Assembly (NCBI RefSeq): GCF_021233435.1
Contig: NZ_CP089468.1
Span: 2,170,001-2,234,000, forward strand
DNA from: Halobacterium noricense
Lineage (GTDB): Archaea > Halobacteriota > Halobacteria > Halobacteriales > Halobacteriaceae
DNA: 64,000 nucleotides
Direction: 5' to 3'
In this document: positions 25,611 through 34,729 of the stretch, in pieces
Layout of the letters: every line of letters starts with the position of its first letter
Position numbering within the stretch: position 1 is the first letter of the stretch
The notes under the pieces: generated by a model
The model's database searches: none
Told to the model about the DNA's origin: nothing
The model's input: only the letters and a program-made list of their open reading frames with translations
Position numbers and translations under genes: made by a program

Positions 25611-26975
25611 TCATTCCACCACCGCCGCTTCGAGCAGTTCCAGCGGGTGGCGGACGTCGTAGCCCGTGCCGTGCTCCATCTGCATCGCGCAGGTCGGGCA
25701 CTCCGTCATCCCGGTCTCGCCGTCGGCGGCTTCCATGTGGTCGAACATCTCGTCGCCGATTTTCATGGAGGTCTCGTACTTCTCGGCCTTCCAGCCGTAC
25801 GTCCCGGAGATGCCCGAGCAGGAGTCGCCGACGTCCTCGACGCCCACGCCGTCCAAGTCGCCGAACAGTTCGACCGCCTGCCGGTCCAGACCCTGATTGC
25901 GGGCGTGGCAGGGCGCGTGGTACGCGAACTCCGCGGCGAGGTCGTCGCCGACGTCGGCGTCGGCGAGTTCGCCGTCGAGGTCCTCGTGGATGCGGAGGTA
26001 CTCCACGGACTCGAAGGTGTTCGCGGCGACGTCGTCGATGCCGTCGATGTCGAACAGCTCGGGGTACTCCTGACGAATCGCCATCGAACACGACGTACAG
26101 GAGGCGATGGCGTCGTAGCCCTCGTCGACGAGGTCGGCGAACGAGGAGACGTTGACTTCGGCGTCGCGGCGCGCGTCCTCGAGCATGCCGTTGGCGAACA
26201 TTGGCGTGCCCGAGCAGCCCTGCTCCGGGACGACGATTTCGTAGCCGAAGTGCTCGTAGACGCGCACGAGCGCCTTCGCCACCTCGGGGGTGTTGTACTC
26301 GGCGTAGCAGCCGTGGAAGTACGCGACCTGCTTGTCGGCGTCGAACGGTTCGCCGCGGCGCTCGCGGGCCTCGCGGGCGCGTTCTTTCGAGCCGGCAGCC
26401 CCGCCCTGCGCGGCCCACCACTCCGTGAACGTCTCCGTCGCGAAGTCGGGGAACTCGCGCTCGCCGGTGACGCCGAGCAGTTTCTCGCCGAGCCAGCGCG
26501 CCGGCCCGAAGTTCGCCGCGGCGTTCGCGAGCCGCGGTACTTTGCTCGCGAGCCACGCGGACTTCCGGTAGTTCGCAAGCAAGCGGTTCCGGACGTACTC
26601 CACGGAGAGTGTGCTCATCTCCTCGCTGACGTACTCGCCGCGCGCGGTGTTGTGCATCTGGGAGAGCCCCACGCCAGACGGACACGCGTTGTCGCAGCGC
26701 ATGCAGTTCGAGCAGTCCATCACCGAATCGTCGATTGGGTCGTCGTCCCGGCGTTTGAGTCGCCACTGCTCGGGCCCCTGGAACTTCGGGCCGGGGAAGT
26801 CGTCGTCGACCTCCGCGACCGGACAGTTGGTGTCGCAGGTCGAGCACTTGTAACAGGAGTCCGCGCCCGGGCGCAGGTCGAAGTCGTCGCTGTCGTCGAA
26901 GACGTCGACGGGCTCGAACTCCTCGCCGGTGTTCGGTGCCACTGGGTCGAAGTCGGTGGATTGGCTGTCACTCAT
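25611..26975 (-). CDS. glpC: Anaerobic glycerol-3-phosphate dehydrogenase subunit C
   Basis: 454 residues. Two 4Fe-4S binding sites lie near the N-terminus (CYKCSTCDTNCPV and CSNCMRCDNACPSG), followed by two CCG domains (GCYAEYNTPEVAKAL...CSG and YHAPCHARNQG...CSGISGTYG). GlpC passes electrons from GlpAB to the quinone pool at the membrane. Its ATG overlaps the glpB stop by 4 bp. Last gene of glpABC. Confidence 0.95.
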   Translation of the reverse strand: MSDSQSTDFDPVAPNTGEEFEPVDVFDDSDDFDLRPGADSCYKCSTCDTNCPVAEVDDDFPGPKFQGPEQWRLKRRDDDPIDDSVMDCSNCMRCDNACPSGVGLSQMHNTARGEYVSEEMSTLSVEYVRNRLLANYRKSAWLASKVPRLANAAANFGPARWLGEKLLGVTGEREFPDFATETFTEWWAAQGGAAGSKERAREARERRGEPFDADKQVAYFHGCYAEYNTPEVAKALVRVYEHFGYEIVVPEQGCSGTPMFANGMLEDARRDAEVNVSSFADLVDEGYDAIASCTSCSMAIRQEYPELFDIDGIDDVAANTFESVEYLRIHEDLDGELADADVGDDLAAEFAYHAPCHARNQGLDRQAVELFGDLDGVGVEDVGDSCSGISGTYGWKAEKYETSMKIGDEMFDHMEAADGETGMTECPTCAMQMEHGTGYDVRHPLELLEAAVVE

Positions 26976-28246
26976 CGTGTCTCCTCCGCGGCGCGCCGGC
27001 CGGCCGCGTAGCCCGTCGCAATCGAGACGCCGCCGCCGGACTTCTCGGCGGCGAAGTCGTAGCCGCCGAGCACGCTCCCGGCGGCTCGCAGGTTCTCGAA
27101 CTCGGTGCTCCCGTCTGCGGCCTCGGGCCGCAGGCTGTCGTCGGCCGCGACGCCGAATTGCGCGAACTGGTGGTCGCCGAACACGTCGTCCGCGAACCAG
27201 TCGTAGCGGTCGGCGGCATGGGCAACGTGGCACTCAAAAATCGGCTCGGAGACGCCCTCGCGGTCGGACTCGACGCCTTTCCCGACGAGGCCGCCGGTCG
27301 CGAGCACGTACTGGTCGGCGGCGTTCGGGATGCGCGCGCCGTTCTTCTCGACGTACACCTGCTCGATTCGGTCGCCGCCGTCGTAGTCGACGACCGGGTT
27401 CCCCGTCTCGATGCTGACGCCCGCTTCGTCGAGGGCGTCGAACAGCGCGTCCTCCAGTCGGAGCCCCGGCAGCGAGGGCGGCCCCATCGGCACCTCGAAG
27501 ACGGCCACGCCGAGTTCGTCGGCGAGCGCGTCGCGGACGGCCGCCGCGTCGTCGTCGCCGAGAATCGCCGGGAAGCCGACGCGCTCCTCGCCGTCGAGTT
27601 CGGTCTTCACGCGGTCCGCGAGCGCTTCCCTGACTTGCCGGTCGTGGCCGTCGACGGTCACCGTGCCGTTCGTGTCGAGGAGTTTCGCGTACCGGGTGAG
27701 TTTCGCGTCCGCGCGGAGGTCGCCCGGGAACCGAATCGTCGCGCCGCGCACGTCGAACGGCACGCCGGCGGCGTCGAGGTGCGCAGCCGCCTGCGGCGCG
27801 TCGAAGTCGACCATCGCCTCGAAGCCGACGAGGAGGGTGTCGCGGTCGTCGCTGGCGACGCCGGCGCTCGCGCCCGCGGGGTAGCGCGCGGTCGGCTTGA
27901 CGGTGCCGCCGTGAGTCGGCAGCAGCGCGTTCGCGTCCGTGTGGTCGCCCCGGTAGTGGGGCGCAGCGTCGTCGAACAGCGCCAGCGCTTCGCGGACCGT
28001 CTCCACGCCGACAGTCTGGTACGGGTGTGATTCTGGGAGGTCCGGTATCGCGTCGAAGGGGTCGACGAGCGGGCCGTCTCCGTCGGGCGTGTAGCCGAGC
28101 ACGTCCACGAGCCCCGAGGCGTGCCGGAGCGTGCTCTGCTTGTAGGAGACCAGCCGGGTGTCAGCGCCCGCTCGTGCCGCGGCGAGCGCGCTCGTCAGGC
28201 CCGCGAGCCCCCCGCCGACGACGAGGACGTCGGACTCAATCGCCAC
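26972..28246 (-). CDS. glpB: Anaerobic glycerol-3-phosphate dehydrogenase subunit B
   Basis: 424-residue flavoprotein subunit starting with the dinucleotide motif [20 protein letters not shown] and ending with a FAD-contact segment ([20 protein letters not shown]). It pairs with GlpA and hands electrons to GlpC. It overlaps glpA by 11 bp and glpC by 4 bp. Confidence 0.94.
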   Translation of the reverse strand: MAIESDVLVVGGGLAGLTSALAAARAGADTRLVSYKQSTLRHASGLVDVLGYTPDGDGPLVDPFDAIPDLPESHPYQTVGVETVREALALFDDAAPHYRGDHTDANALLPTHGGTVKPTARYPAGASAGVASDDRDTLLVGFEAMVDFDAPQAAAHLDAAGVPFDVRGATIRFPGDLRADAKLTRYAKLLDTNGTVTVDGHDRQVREALADRVKTELDGEERVGFPAILGDDDAAAVRDALADELGVAVFEVPMGPPSLPGLRLEDALFDALDEAGVSIETGNPVVDYDGGDRIEQVYVEKNGARIPNAADQYVLATGGLVGKGVESDREGVSEPIFECHVAHAADRYDWFADDVFGDHQFAQFGVAADDSLRPEAADGSTEFENLRAAGSVLGGYDFAAEKSGGGVSIATGYAAGRRAAEETR

Positions 28247-29945
28247 GGTTGCCTCCGTCCGTTCGGGCCGCCTCGGAGCCGCCGTCGAAGGCGGCGAAGT
28301 CCACGTCGTCGCCGTCCGCGGGGTCGTTATCGCGGTTCTGCGTGGTCGCGTGCAGCGCGTAGTTCAGCATCGCCTGCGAGAGCTGCTCGCCCCAGAGTGC
28401 GTGGCGCTGGCCCTTCCAGCGCTCCTGTAGGAGGTCGTCCCACGCTCGTCTAGCCGTCGCTTCGTCGTAGCCGCCGTCGCCGTGGAGTTCGCTGGCCATG
28501 CGGTGCGCGCAGAAGCCGCCCTGGCAGTTCCCCATCGACGCCCGCGTGCGGATGCGGACGGCGTTGAGGTCCGACCCTGATTGCCCGATGGCGTCCTGGA
28601 GTTCGGCGCGCGTGACGCCCTCGCACTCGCAGACGACCGGGTTCGGCTCCTCGGTGGCGAGCACGTCGTCTGCGCGCGACCCGAGGCGTTCGACGCTGCG
28701 CCGGCCGATTGGCGAGCGCAGGCCGAACTCGTCCATGTAGTCGCGGAGCACGGAGAACTCCTCGCTGCCTGGGAGGGGGACGTCCGCAGTCCGGCATTCG
28801 GCGTCGACGCCGAACCGCTCGCAGACGTGGTCGGCGACCGACTCCGCCATCATGCGGTAGGTCGTGAACTTCCCGCCGACGACCGTCGTCATCCCGGGGA
28901 GGTCGTCGCGGTCGGCGTGGTCCAGCAGGAAGAAGTCCCGCGTGATGTCCGTCGGATCGTCACTGGCCACGTCCGGCGGCTCGTAGAGCGGGCGCACGCC
29001 CCAGAACGAGCGAATCGTCCGCGCTTCGTCGAGCATCGGCACGAGCTCGGCGAGCGTATCGATCAGCTCGTCGACTTCCCACTGCTCCTCGGGGTAGTCC
29101 TCGGGGTCGTCGACCTCCACGTCGGTCGTGCCGAGGATGGCCGTCGTCTCGTGCGGGACGACGATGTCGGCGTCGCCCTTCGGCCGGCAGCGGTTGACGA
29201 CGGTGTCGATCTGCCGGACGTTCGTGACGGTCATCACGCCCTTCGAGGGCCGGACCGCGATATCCACGCCCGCCATGTCGCCGATGCGGCTCGCCCACGC
29301 GCCCGTCGCGTTGACCACGTGGTCAGCGAGGATCTCCTCGGTACCGCCCTCCCGGCCGTGGACGTGCTTGCCGGGGCCGGAGGCGTGTTCGACTTCGAGG
29401 CCGACGACCTCGTCGTCCTCGACGAGCAAGTCGGTGACCGTGGAGTGCGTCTCGACGCGCGCGCCGTGTTCCTGCGCGCTGGCGGCGTTCGCCACCACTA
29501 GCCGGAACGGGTCGACCGCGCCGTCCGGCACGACAATCGCCTTCTCGACGTCCTTCGCCAGGTGGGGCTCCATCTCGCGAGCCTCCTCGCCGGAGATGAC
29601 GTCCGCGGGGATGTCGCAGGCCTCGCAGCCGCGGAGTTTCTCCTGGAAGTAGTCCTCGGAGTCCTCGGGGCGCTTGACGAAGAGGCCGCCGGTCTCCTCG
29701 ACGCAGTGGCTCGCGATGTCCCGGAGCACGCGGTTCTCCGCGATGCACTCCCGCGCGCTCGCCTGGTCGGCGACGGCGTACCGGCCGCCGCTGTGGAGGA
29801 GGCCGTGCATCCGGCCGGTCGTGCCGTGCGTGAGGTTGCCCTGTTCGACGAGCGTCACGTCGAGGCCCCGCATCGCCAGGTCGCGAGCGATGCCGGTGCC
29901 CGTCGACCCGCCGCCGACGACGGCGATGTGTGGTACCGATGCCAT
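28236..29945 (-). CDS. glpA: Anaerobic glycerol-3-phosphate dehydrogenase subunit A
   Basis: 569 residues oxidising sn-glycerol-3-phosphate to dihydroxyacetone phosphate. FAD motif [20 protein letters not shown], the GlpD-type signature [20 protein letters not shown], and a C-terminal BFD-like [2Fe-2S] region with CECEG and CQGGFC. The ATG at 29945 is supported by a TATA box at 29972-29983; upstream codons are not. First gene of glpABC, divergent from glpK. Confidence 0.95.
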   Translation of the reverse strand: MASVPHIAVVGGGSTGTGIARDLAMRGLDVTLVEQGNLTHGTTGRMHGLLHSGGRYAVADQASARECIAENRVLRDIASHCVEETGGLFVKRPEDSEDYFQEKLRGCEACDIPADVISGEEAREMEPHLAKDVEKAIVVPDGAVDPFRLVVANAASAQEHGARVETHSTVTDLLVEDDEVVGLEVEHASGPGKHVHGREGGTEEILADHVVNATGAWASRIGDMAGVDIAVRPSKGVMTVTNVRQIDTVVNRCRPKGDADIVVPHETTAILGTTDVEVDDPEDYPEEQWEVDELIDTLAELVPMLDEARTIRSFWGVRPLYEPPDVASDDPTDITRDFFLLDHADRDDLPGMTTVVGGKFTTYRMMAESVADHVCERFGVDAECRTADVPLPGSEEFSVLRDYMDEFGLRSPIGRRSVERLGSRADDVLATEEPNPVVCECEGVTRAELQDAIGQSGSDLNAVRIRTRASMGNCQGGFCAHRMASELHGDGGYDEATARRAWDDLLQERWKGQRHALWGEQLSQAMLNYALHATTQNRDNDPADGDDVDFAAFDGGSEAARTDGGNRGD

Positions 29946-30243
29946 CTGTGCTCGGGTTCGACACCCACACACTTTATTTTATCGTGGAATCCGACTCCAC
30001 AGTAAATTTGAGTGCGTTCGGGTCGGTTCGCGGTGGGTGAACGCGCATCCACGGGCGCAGATTCCCGAATACTGCCGAACCCGGAACCGAGGACGAGTCG
30101 GGGAGACGCCGCTCGCGGCCGCGCGAAGCATCTTTATCCCGACTCCGAGACCTACAGCAACATTTATTATAGTCCGTTCTTATTTACTGTCAGAGCGGCG
30201 AAGTCGGTAAACTAATCGGCTGCCACACGGAGCACACCAACCC
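29946..30243. promoter_or_regulatory. Divergent glpA-glpK regulatory region
   Basis: On the minus strand TAAAATAAAG (29972-29983) gives a leaderless glpA transcript. On the plus strand TTTATTAT (30163-30170) predicts a glpK start near 30195 and a leader of about 50 nt. TTTACTG (30183-30189) and GGTAAAC (30206-30212) flank that start. An inverted half-site CAGTAAAT is at 30000-30007. CCGACTCC repeats at about 29991 and 30139. Confidence 0.5.
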
Positions 30244-31776
30244 ATGCCAGACACGTACGTCGGCTCGATAGACCAGGGGACGACCGGGACCCGCTTCATG
30301 GTCTTCGACCACAGCGGGCAGGTCGTCGCGAACGCCTACGAACAACACGAACAGCACTACCCCGAACCCGGCTGGGTCGAACACGACCCCGTCGAAATCT
30401 GGGAGAACACGAAGGCGGTCGTAACCGAAGGCCTCGACGCCGCCGGCCTCGACGCCTCGCAGTTGGAGGGGCTCGGCATCACGAACCAGCGCGAGACCAC
30501 CGTCGTGTGGGACGCCGCCAGCGGCAAACCCATCCACAACGCGCTCGTCTGGCAGGACCGCCGCACGACCGACCGCGTCGAGGAGCTCGAAGCGAACGGC
30601 ACCGTCGAGGAAATCCGGGCGAAGACCGGCCTCGAAGCCGACGCGTACTTCTCCGCGACGAAAACCGAGTGGATTCTGGACAACGCCGAACCGCTGAAGC
30701 TCCAGACCTCCCGCACCCAGAACCTCCGCGACCGCGCTCGCGAGGGCGAACTCCTGATGGGCACTATCGACGCGTGGCTCATCTACAATCTGACCGGGAA
30801 CCACATCACGGACGTCTCGAACGCCTCCCGGACGATGCTGTACAACATCCGGGACCTGGAGTGGGACGACGACCTGCTCGACGAGTTCGACGTCCCCGCC
30901 GAAATGCTGCCCGAGGTCCGGCCGTCCTCCGACGAGGACCTCTACGGGCACACCGACCCGGACGGCTTCCTCGGGGCCGAGGTTCCCGTCGCGGGCGCGC
31001 TCGGCGACCAGCAGGCCGCGCTGTTCGGACAGACGTGCTTCGACGAGGGTGACGCCAAGAACACCTACGGCACCGGCTCGTTCTACCTCATGAACACCGG
31101 CAACGAGGCCGTCGAGTCCGACCACGGCCTCCTCACCACCATCGGCTTCCAGCGCTCTGGCGAACCCGTCCAGTACGCGCTGGAGGGCTCCATCTTCGTC
31201 ACGGGGGCCGCCATCGAGTGGCTCGAAGACGTGGACCTCATCAACAACGCCGCCCAGACCGCGGAGCTCGCGCGCTCCGCCGAGTCGACCGACGGCGTCT
31301 ACATGGTCCCGGCGTTCACGGGCCTCGGCGCGCCCCACTGGGACGGGCGTGCTCGCGGGACCATCGTCGGGATGACCCGCGGCACGGAGAAGAGACACAT
31401 CGTTCGCGCGACCCTCGAGTCCATCGCCTACCAGACCCGCGACATCGCAGAGGCGATGGAGGCCGACTCCGGCGTCGAGACCACGTCGCTGCGCGTGGAC
31501 GGCGGCGCGGTGAAGAACAACTTCCTCTGCCAGCTCCAGTCGGACATCATCCAGACCAACATCGTCCGGCCGGAGGTCGACGAGACCACCGCGCTCGGGT
31601 CGGCGTACGCCGCCGGCCTCGCGGTCGGCTACTGGGACGACGTCGACGAACTGCGCTCGAACTGGCAGGTCGACCGGCAGTTCGAGCCCGAGATGGAGGA
31701 AGCGAAAGCCGACAAGATGTACGGCCGGTGGGACGACGCCGTCGACCGCTCGCTGGACTGGGCCCAGGAGGACTAA
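30244..31776 (+). CDS. glpK: Glycerol kinase
   Basis: 510 residues phosphorylating glycerol to G3P, the substrate of the divergent GlpABC. It has the FGGY fold: ATP-loop GSIDQGTTGTRFMVFDHSG, glycerol-contact segment GITNQRETTVVWD, and FGGY-type C-terminal motifs (ATLESIAYQTRDIAEAM; LRVDGGAVKNNFLCQLQSD). Glycerol from halotolerant algae is a major carbon source in brines, so the cluster is a complete uptake-independent glycerol pathway. Confidence 0.97.
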   Translation: MPDTYVGSIDQGTTGTRFMVFDHSGQVVANAYEQHEQHYPEPGWVEHDPVEIWENTKAVVTEGLDAAGLDASQLEGLGITNQRETTVVWDAASGKPIHNALVWQDRRTTDRVEELEANGTVEEIRAKTGLEADAYFSATKTEWILDNAEPLKLQTSRTQNLRDRAREGELLMGTIDAWLIYNLTGNHITDVSNASRTMLYNIRDLEWDDDLLDEFDVPAEMLPEVRPSSDEDLYGHTDPDGFLGAEVPVAGALGDQQAALFGQTCFDEGDAKNTYGTGSFYLMNTGNEAVESDHGLLTTIGFQRSGEPVQYALEGSIFVTGAAIEWLEDVDLINNAAQTAELARSAESTDGVYMVPAFTGLGAPHWDGRARGTIVGMTRGTEKRHIVRATLESIAYQTRDIAEAMEADSGVETTSLRVDGGAVKNNFLCQLQSDIIQTNIVRPEVDETTALGSAYAAGLAVGYWDDVDELRSNWQVDRQFEPEMEEAKADKMYGRWDDAVDRSLDWAQED

Positions 31777-31779
31777 CTC

Positions 31780-32035
31780 GTGTACGGGATTCTCCAACTG
31801 CCGGTCGTCGGCATGGAAGTCGAGCCGTTCGCCGTCCTCCTGATCACCGCGCTGGCGGGCGGCGCGTTCGGCGCGGGTAGCAGGCTCGCGGGAGCGGTCG
31901 ACGAGCGCGTGTTCTACTCGCCCGCGCGGCACTCACGTCGACCCCGCCGCGATAGCCATCGCCGTCGTGATGTTAGTCCTCGGCATCCTCTACCTGCTGG
32001 GCGTCGTCCCGAACGCGGGGTACCTCGGCCTCTAA
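31780..32035 (+). pseudogene. Frameshifted small membrane protein downstream of glpK
   Basis: Frame 1 from 31780 (GTG; alternative ATG 31813) encodes a membrane segment (VEPFAVLLITALAGGAFGAG) and reaches FYSPA, then degenerates into arginine-rich sequence. From about 31928 a +1 frame continues GTHVDPAAIAIAVVMLVLGI to a stop at 32033-32035. Deleting one C in CCCGCGCGGC restores a coherent two-span protein of about 75-85 residues. It is either a genuine frameshift or a sequencing error. Its position 3 nt after glpK suggests co-transcription and a glycerol-linked membrane role. Confidence 0.7.
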
Positions 32036-32102
32036 ACCGCACCAACCCCGGTCCTTTTTACTGCGTGGTTGGTCCTGTGGATAACGAACACTTCCCTACG
32101 CC

Positions 32103-33272
32103 ATGGACATCGACGCGCGAATAAAGCGGCGACAACGCCGGGACGAAGGCCCCCGCCTCGTGCAGGACTACGAGGCGCTGGCACCGGTCACGCACCTCGA
32201 CGAGCCGTCGGATCGCGGTCCCGTGCTCGAACGGCTGCTGGACCACCTCGACCCAGTGTTCGACAGCCGCCTGCCGCCGAACGCGTACGTCCACGGCCCG
32301 TGCGGATCGGGAAAGACCGCGGTCGTCACCGCGCTGTTCGGCCACCTCGAACGACTGTCCACGCAGACGCAGTCCGTTATCTACACGAGCACGCGCGCGG
32401 GGTCGCCAACCACGCCGGGGTTCGTCTACGTCGACGCCCGCGAGACGAACAGCGAGTTCGCGTTCTACCACCACGTGCTGGACGCGCTCGTCGACGAGCG
32501 CGTCCCCGAGCACGGCATCGGCACCGAGGAGATACGCGACCGCCTCCACGAGCGCGTCGGACAGTCGCGGGGCGGCGTCGTCGTCGGTGTCGACCACGTC
32601 GGCGCGCCGGACAGCACCGACGCCGACCGCCTCGTCGAGCTGTTCGCGGGGCTGCCGAGCAACGCGAGTTGGCTCGCAATCGGCCGCAAACCCCCGGCTG
32701 AGACGGCGCTCGCGGAGTACACCGCGACGACGATTCGGGTTGAGCCCTATCGACGCCAAGTGCTCGTGGACGTGTTGATGACGCGCGCGTCGGAGGGGCT
32801 CGCCCAGCAGGCGCTCACGCACGAACTCGCGCGCCGCATCGCGGACTGGGCCGACGGGAACGCCCACGACGCGCTCGCTGCGCTGTTCGTCGCAACCGAC
32901 CGCGCGAACCGCGCCGACCACGACCGGCTCACGCCCGCGGACGTCGACGCGGCGATAGCGGAGGTGCCCGAGCCGTCGGCCTCGCTGGGGCGCGTGCTCG
33001 CGCTCCCCGAGAACAAGCAGCTCGTGCTCCGGGAGCTGGTCGACCTCGACGCCGACGACCGCGACTCCGTGACCGCGACGACGGACGCAATCAGCGCCGC
33101 CGTCGACCTCTCGGCGGGGACGGTCAAGCGTTACCTCTACGAGCTGGCCGAGAGCGGCGTCGTTGAGCGCGTGCAAGCCGAACAGCGCGCGGGAAAGGGA
33201 CGACCGCCGAGCCGCGTGGAACTGCGGTTCCCGCCGACCGCGTTCCGCCGGCTGTACGACCTCCGGCAGTAG
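32103..33272 (+). CDS. Orc1/Cdc6-like AAA+ ATPase with degenerate Walker B
   Basis: 389 residues. Walker A at 65-72 (GPCGSGKT) is intact. The Walker B strand GGVVVGVDHVG has D164-H165 instead of Asp-Glu, so hydrolysis may be impaired. The C-terminus is a winged helix (AAVDLSAGTVKRYLYELAES) as in archaeal Orc1/Cdc6. The short upstream gap shows no obvious origin-recognition boxes, so this is probably a paralogue not tied to an adjacent origin. The leader contains no clear TATA. Confidence 0.8.
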   Translation: MDIDARIKRRQRRDEGPRLVQDYEALAPVTHLDEPSDRGPVLERLLDHLDPVFDSRLPPNAYVHGPCGSGKTAVVTALFGHLERLSTQTQSVIYTSTRAGSPTTPGFVYVDARETNSEFAFYHHVLDALVDERVPEHGIGTEEIRDRLHERVGQSRGGVVVGVDHVGAPDSTDADRLVELFAGLPSNASWLAIGRKPPAETALAEYTATTIRVEPYRRQVLVDVLMTRASEGLAQQALTHELARRIADWADGNAHDALAALFVATDRANRADHDRLTPADVDAAIAEVPEPSASLGRVLALPENKQLVLRELVDLDADDRDSVTATTDAISAAVDLSAGTVKRYLYELAESGVVERVQAEQRAGKGRPPSRVELRFPPTAFRRLYDLRQ

Positions 33273-33280
33273 CCCACACG

Positions 33281-33760
33281 ATGACAGAACCTATCGAACC
33301 CGGCGACCGCGTGCGCCTCGCGTACGTCGGCCGCTTCGAGAACGGGAGCGTGTTCGCGACCTCGGACCCCGAGGTCGCCGCCGAACACGGATTACTGGAG
33401 GCACAGGGCAAGGAACGCGGGGAGTTCGAGCCGCTGTCGTTCACCGTCGGCCGCGGAGACGTCATCGAGGGAATCGACGACGCGGTCGTCGGGATGAGCG
33501 CCAACGAGGAAGCCGAAGTGACGGTCCCGCCGGAGGCGGCGTACGGCGAGCACGACCCGGAGCGCGTGCGCGAGTACGACCCCGGGACGTTCGAGGGGAT
33601 GGTCGGGCAATCGCCGGCGGTCGGGCTCCACGTCGAAGCGGAGAACGGCCTCCACGGGGACGTGACCGTCGTCACCGACGAGCACGTCGCGGTGGACTTC
33701 AACCACGAACTCGCGGGGAAGACGCTGGTTTTCGACGTGCGCGTGCTCGCCGTCGACTGA
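33281..33760 (+). CDS. FKBP-type peptidyl-prolyl isomerase (SlyD-like)
   Basis: 159 residues, compatible with cis-trans proline isomerisation and chaperone activity. The FKBP half has DRVRLAYVGRFENGSVFATS, FTVGRGDVIEGIDDAVVGM and VPPEAAYGEHD; the insert-in-flap segment (residues about 85-130) holds VGLHVEAENGLHGDVTVVTD; the barrel closes with VDFNHELAGKTLVFDVRV. It follows the Cdc6-like gene by 8 nt. Confidence 0.94.
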   Translation: MTEPIEPGDRVRLAYVGRFENGSVFATSDPEVAAEHGLLEAQGKERGEFEPLSFTVGRGDVIEGIDDAVVGMSANEEAEVTVPPEAAYGEHDPERVREYDPGTFEGMVGQSPAVGLHVEAENGLHGDVTVVTDEHVAVDFNHELAGKTLVFDVRVLAVD

Positions 33761-33822
33761 GTACTCGACCGCGCGACGCTCGCTTTCCGACTGTTTATCG
33801 TGCTCGCGGGCGGTCTACTGGT

Positions 33823-34167
33823 ATGGGCATCGAGGCGGCCGGGACCGTCCTGAAAGTCAGCCACCAGCACGGCACGGACACGACGAGCTCGTTCGATGTC
33901 GAGCGGCTGCCCGCGGTAGACGCGGCGGCGTACGGCGCGGTCTACGAATCCCGGAGCGTCGACCTCGACGCACCGCCCGCGGACGCGAACGTGACAGTCA
34001 CAGTGCAGAGCGCCGCGGGCTCGTACTCGGTGCCGTGCCGCATCGTCCGCGAGCTGCGCCGCGTCGACCCCTGGGACCGCGACGTCTGCGTTCGCATCCC
34101 GCGGGACAGCAACACGCCGTTCGACGACGCGCGGTTCCGTACGATTCTCGAAGCCGGCACCGATTGA
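33823..34167 (+). CDS. Haloarchaeal hypothetical protein, 114 aa
   Basis: I do not recognise the family. All-beta or alpha/beta prediction with repeated strand-like stretches (AAGTVLKVSHQHGTDTTSSF, NVTVTVQSAAGSYSVPCRIV, RDVCVRIPRDSNTPF). ATG at 33823 with a GTTTATC box about 30 nt upstream favours a leaderless start. Convergent with a 33-residue zinc-finger gene. Confidence 0.65.
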   Translation: MGIEAAGTVLKVSHQHGTDTTSSFDVERLPAVDAAAYGAVYESRSVDLDAPPADANVTVTVQSAAGSYSVPCRIVRELRRVDPWDRDVCVRIPRDSNTPFDDARFRTILEAGTD

Positions 34168-34176
34168 CGAGCCCAA

Positions 34177-34278
34177 TCAGTCCAGTGCTGCCCCGCAGTC
34201 CGGGCACTCCTCGTCGACGACGGTCACCTGCGCGTCGCAGTGCGGACAGAACTCCAGCCAGCACGCGCGGTCTCCCAT
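34177..34278 (-). CDS. 33-residue zinc-ribbon microprotein
   Basis: Two CxxC knuckles (FCPHCDAQVTVV and ECPDCGAALD) separated by 15 residues make a complete treble-clef-like or ribbon zinc site. ATG at 34278; a GTG six codons upstream is an alternative. Tiny two-CxxC proteins are frequent and conserved in haloarchaea. It lies 26 nt after the lycopene-cyclase-domain gene in the same orientation. Confidence 0.65.
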   Translation of the reverse strand: MGDRACWLEFCPHCDAQVTVVDEECPDCGAALD

Positions 34279-34304
34279 GTGCTCGCGTACCACGGCCACG
34301 GCCT

Positions 34305-34622
34305 TTAGTCCTGCTCGTGGATGGTCTCGTGGAACGCGACGACGAGCGCGGGCACGACGACCATGAAGATGTGCTCCTCGACGGGGATGCCGAGGACGTC
34401 CACGCCGGTGCGGAGTTGGATGGCGAACACGCCGATGGTGAGGGTGTACCAGTCCCAAATGTAGGCGATTGGGTAGAGCGCGGCGACGGTGACGCCGGCG
34501 CGGCGGAGCGCGTCCGCGCGGTAGAGGAAAACGAACGCAAGCACGCCGAACGCGACCTCCGACGCGAGGTACGTGTACGTGCCGAAGACGGCACCGATGT
34601 CCGGAATGCTCACAAGTAACAC
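34305..34622 (-). CDS. Single-repeat lycopene cyclase domain protein
   Basis: 105 residues with three membrane segments. The C-terminal GIPVEEHIFMVVVPALVVAF matches the PxEE motif of the CrtYc/CrtYd-type (CarR) lycopene cyclase repeat. Full haloarchaeal cyclases (CrtY) carry two repeats, so this single-repeat protein may be a relict, form a homodimer, or have another role. It is not adjacent to the carotenoid cluster at 49.7 kb. Confidence 0.75.
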   Translation of the reverse strand: MLLVSIPDIGAVFGTYTYLASEVAFGVLAFVFLYRADALRRAGVTVAALYPIAYIWDWYTLTIGVFAIQLRTGVDVLGIPVEEHIFMVVVPALVVAFHETIHEQD

Positions 34623-34729
34623 GGGTCACAGTATGTGCTCCAGTGGCAAAACTCTGGGAGGGAGTCCGGGGTTCTGGAAGCCGCAACAAAGTTGAAGGCG
34701 CTGGTCCGCGACGTTCCACTCGAACGCCC

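Noticed and set aside
32036-32102. A replication origin next to the Cdc6-like gene
   Set aside because: The upstream gap is only about 67 bp and shows no AT-rich unwinding element or repeated origin-recognition boxes.
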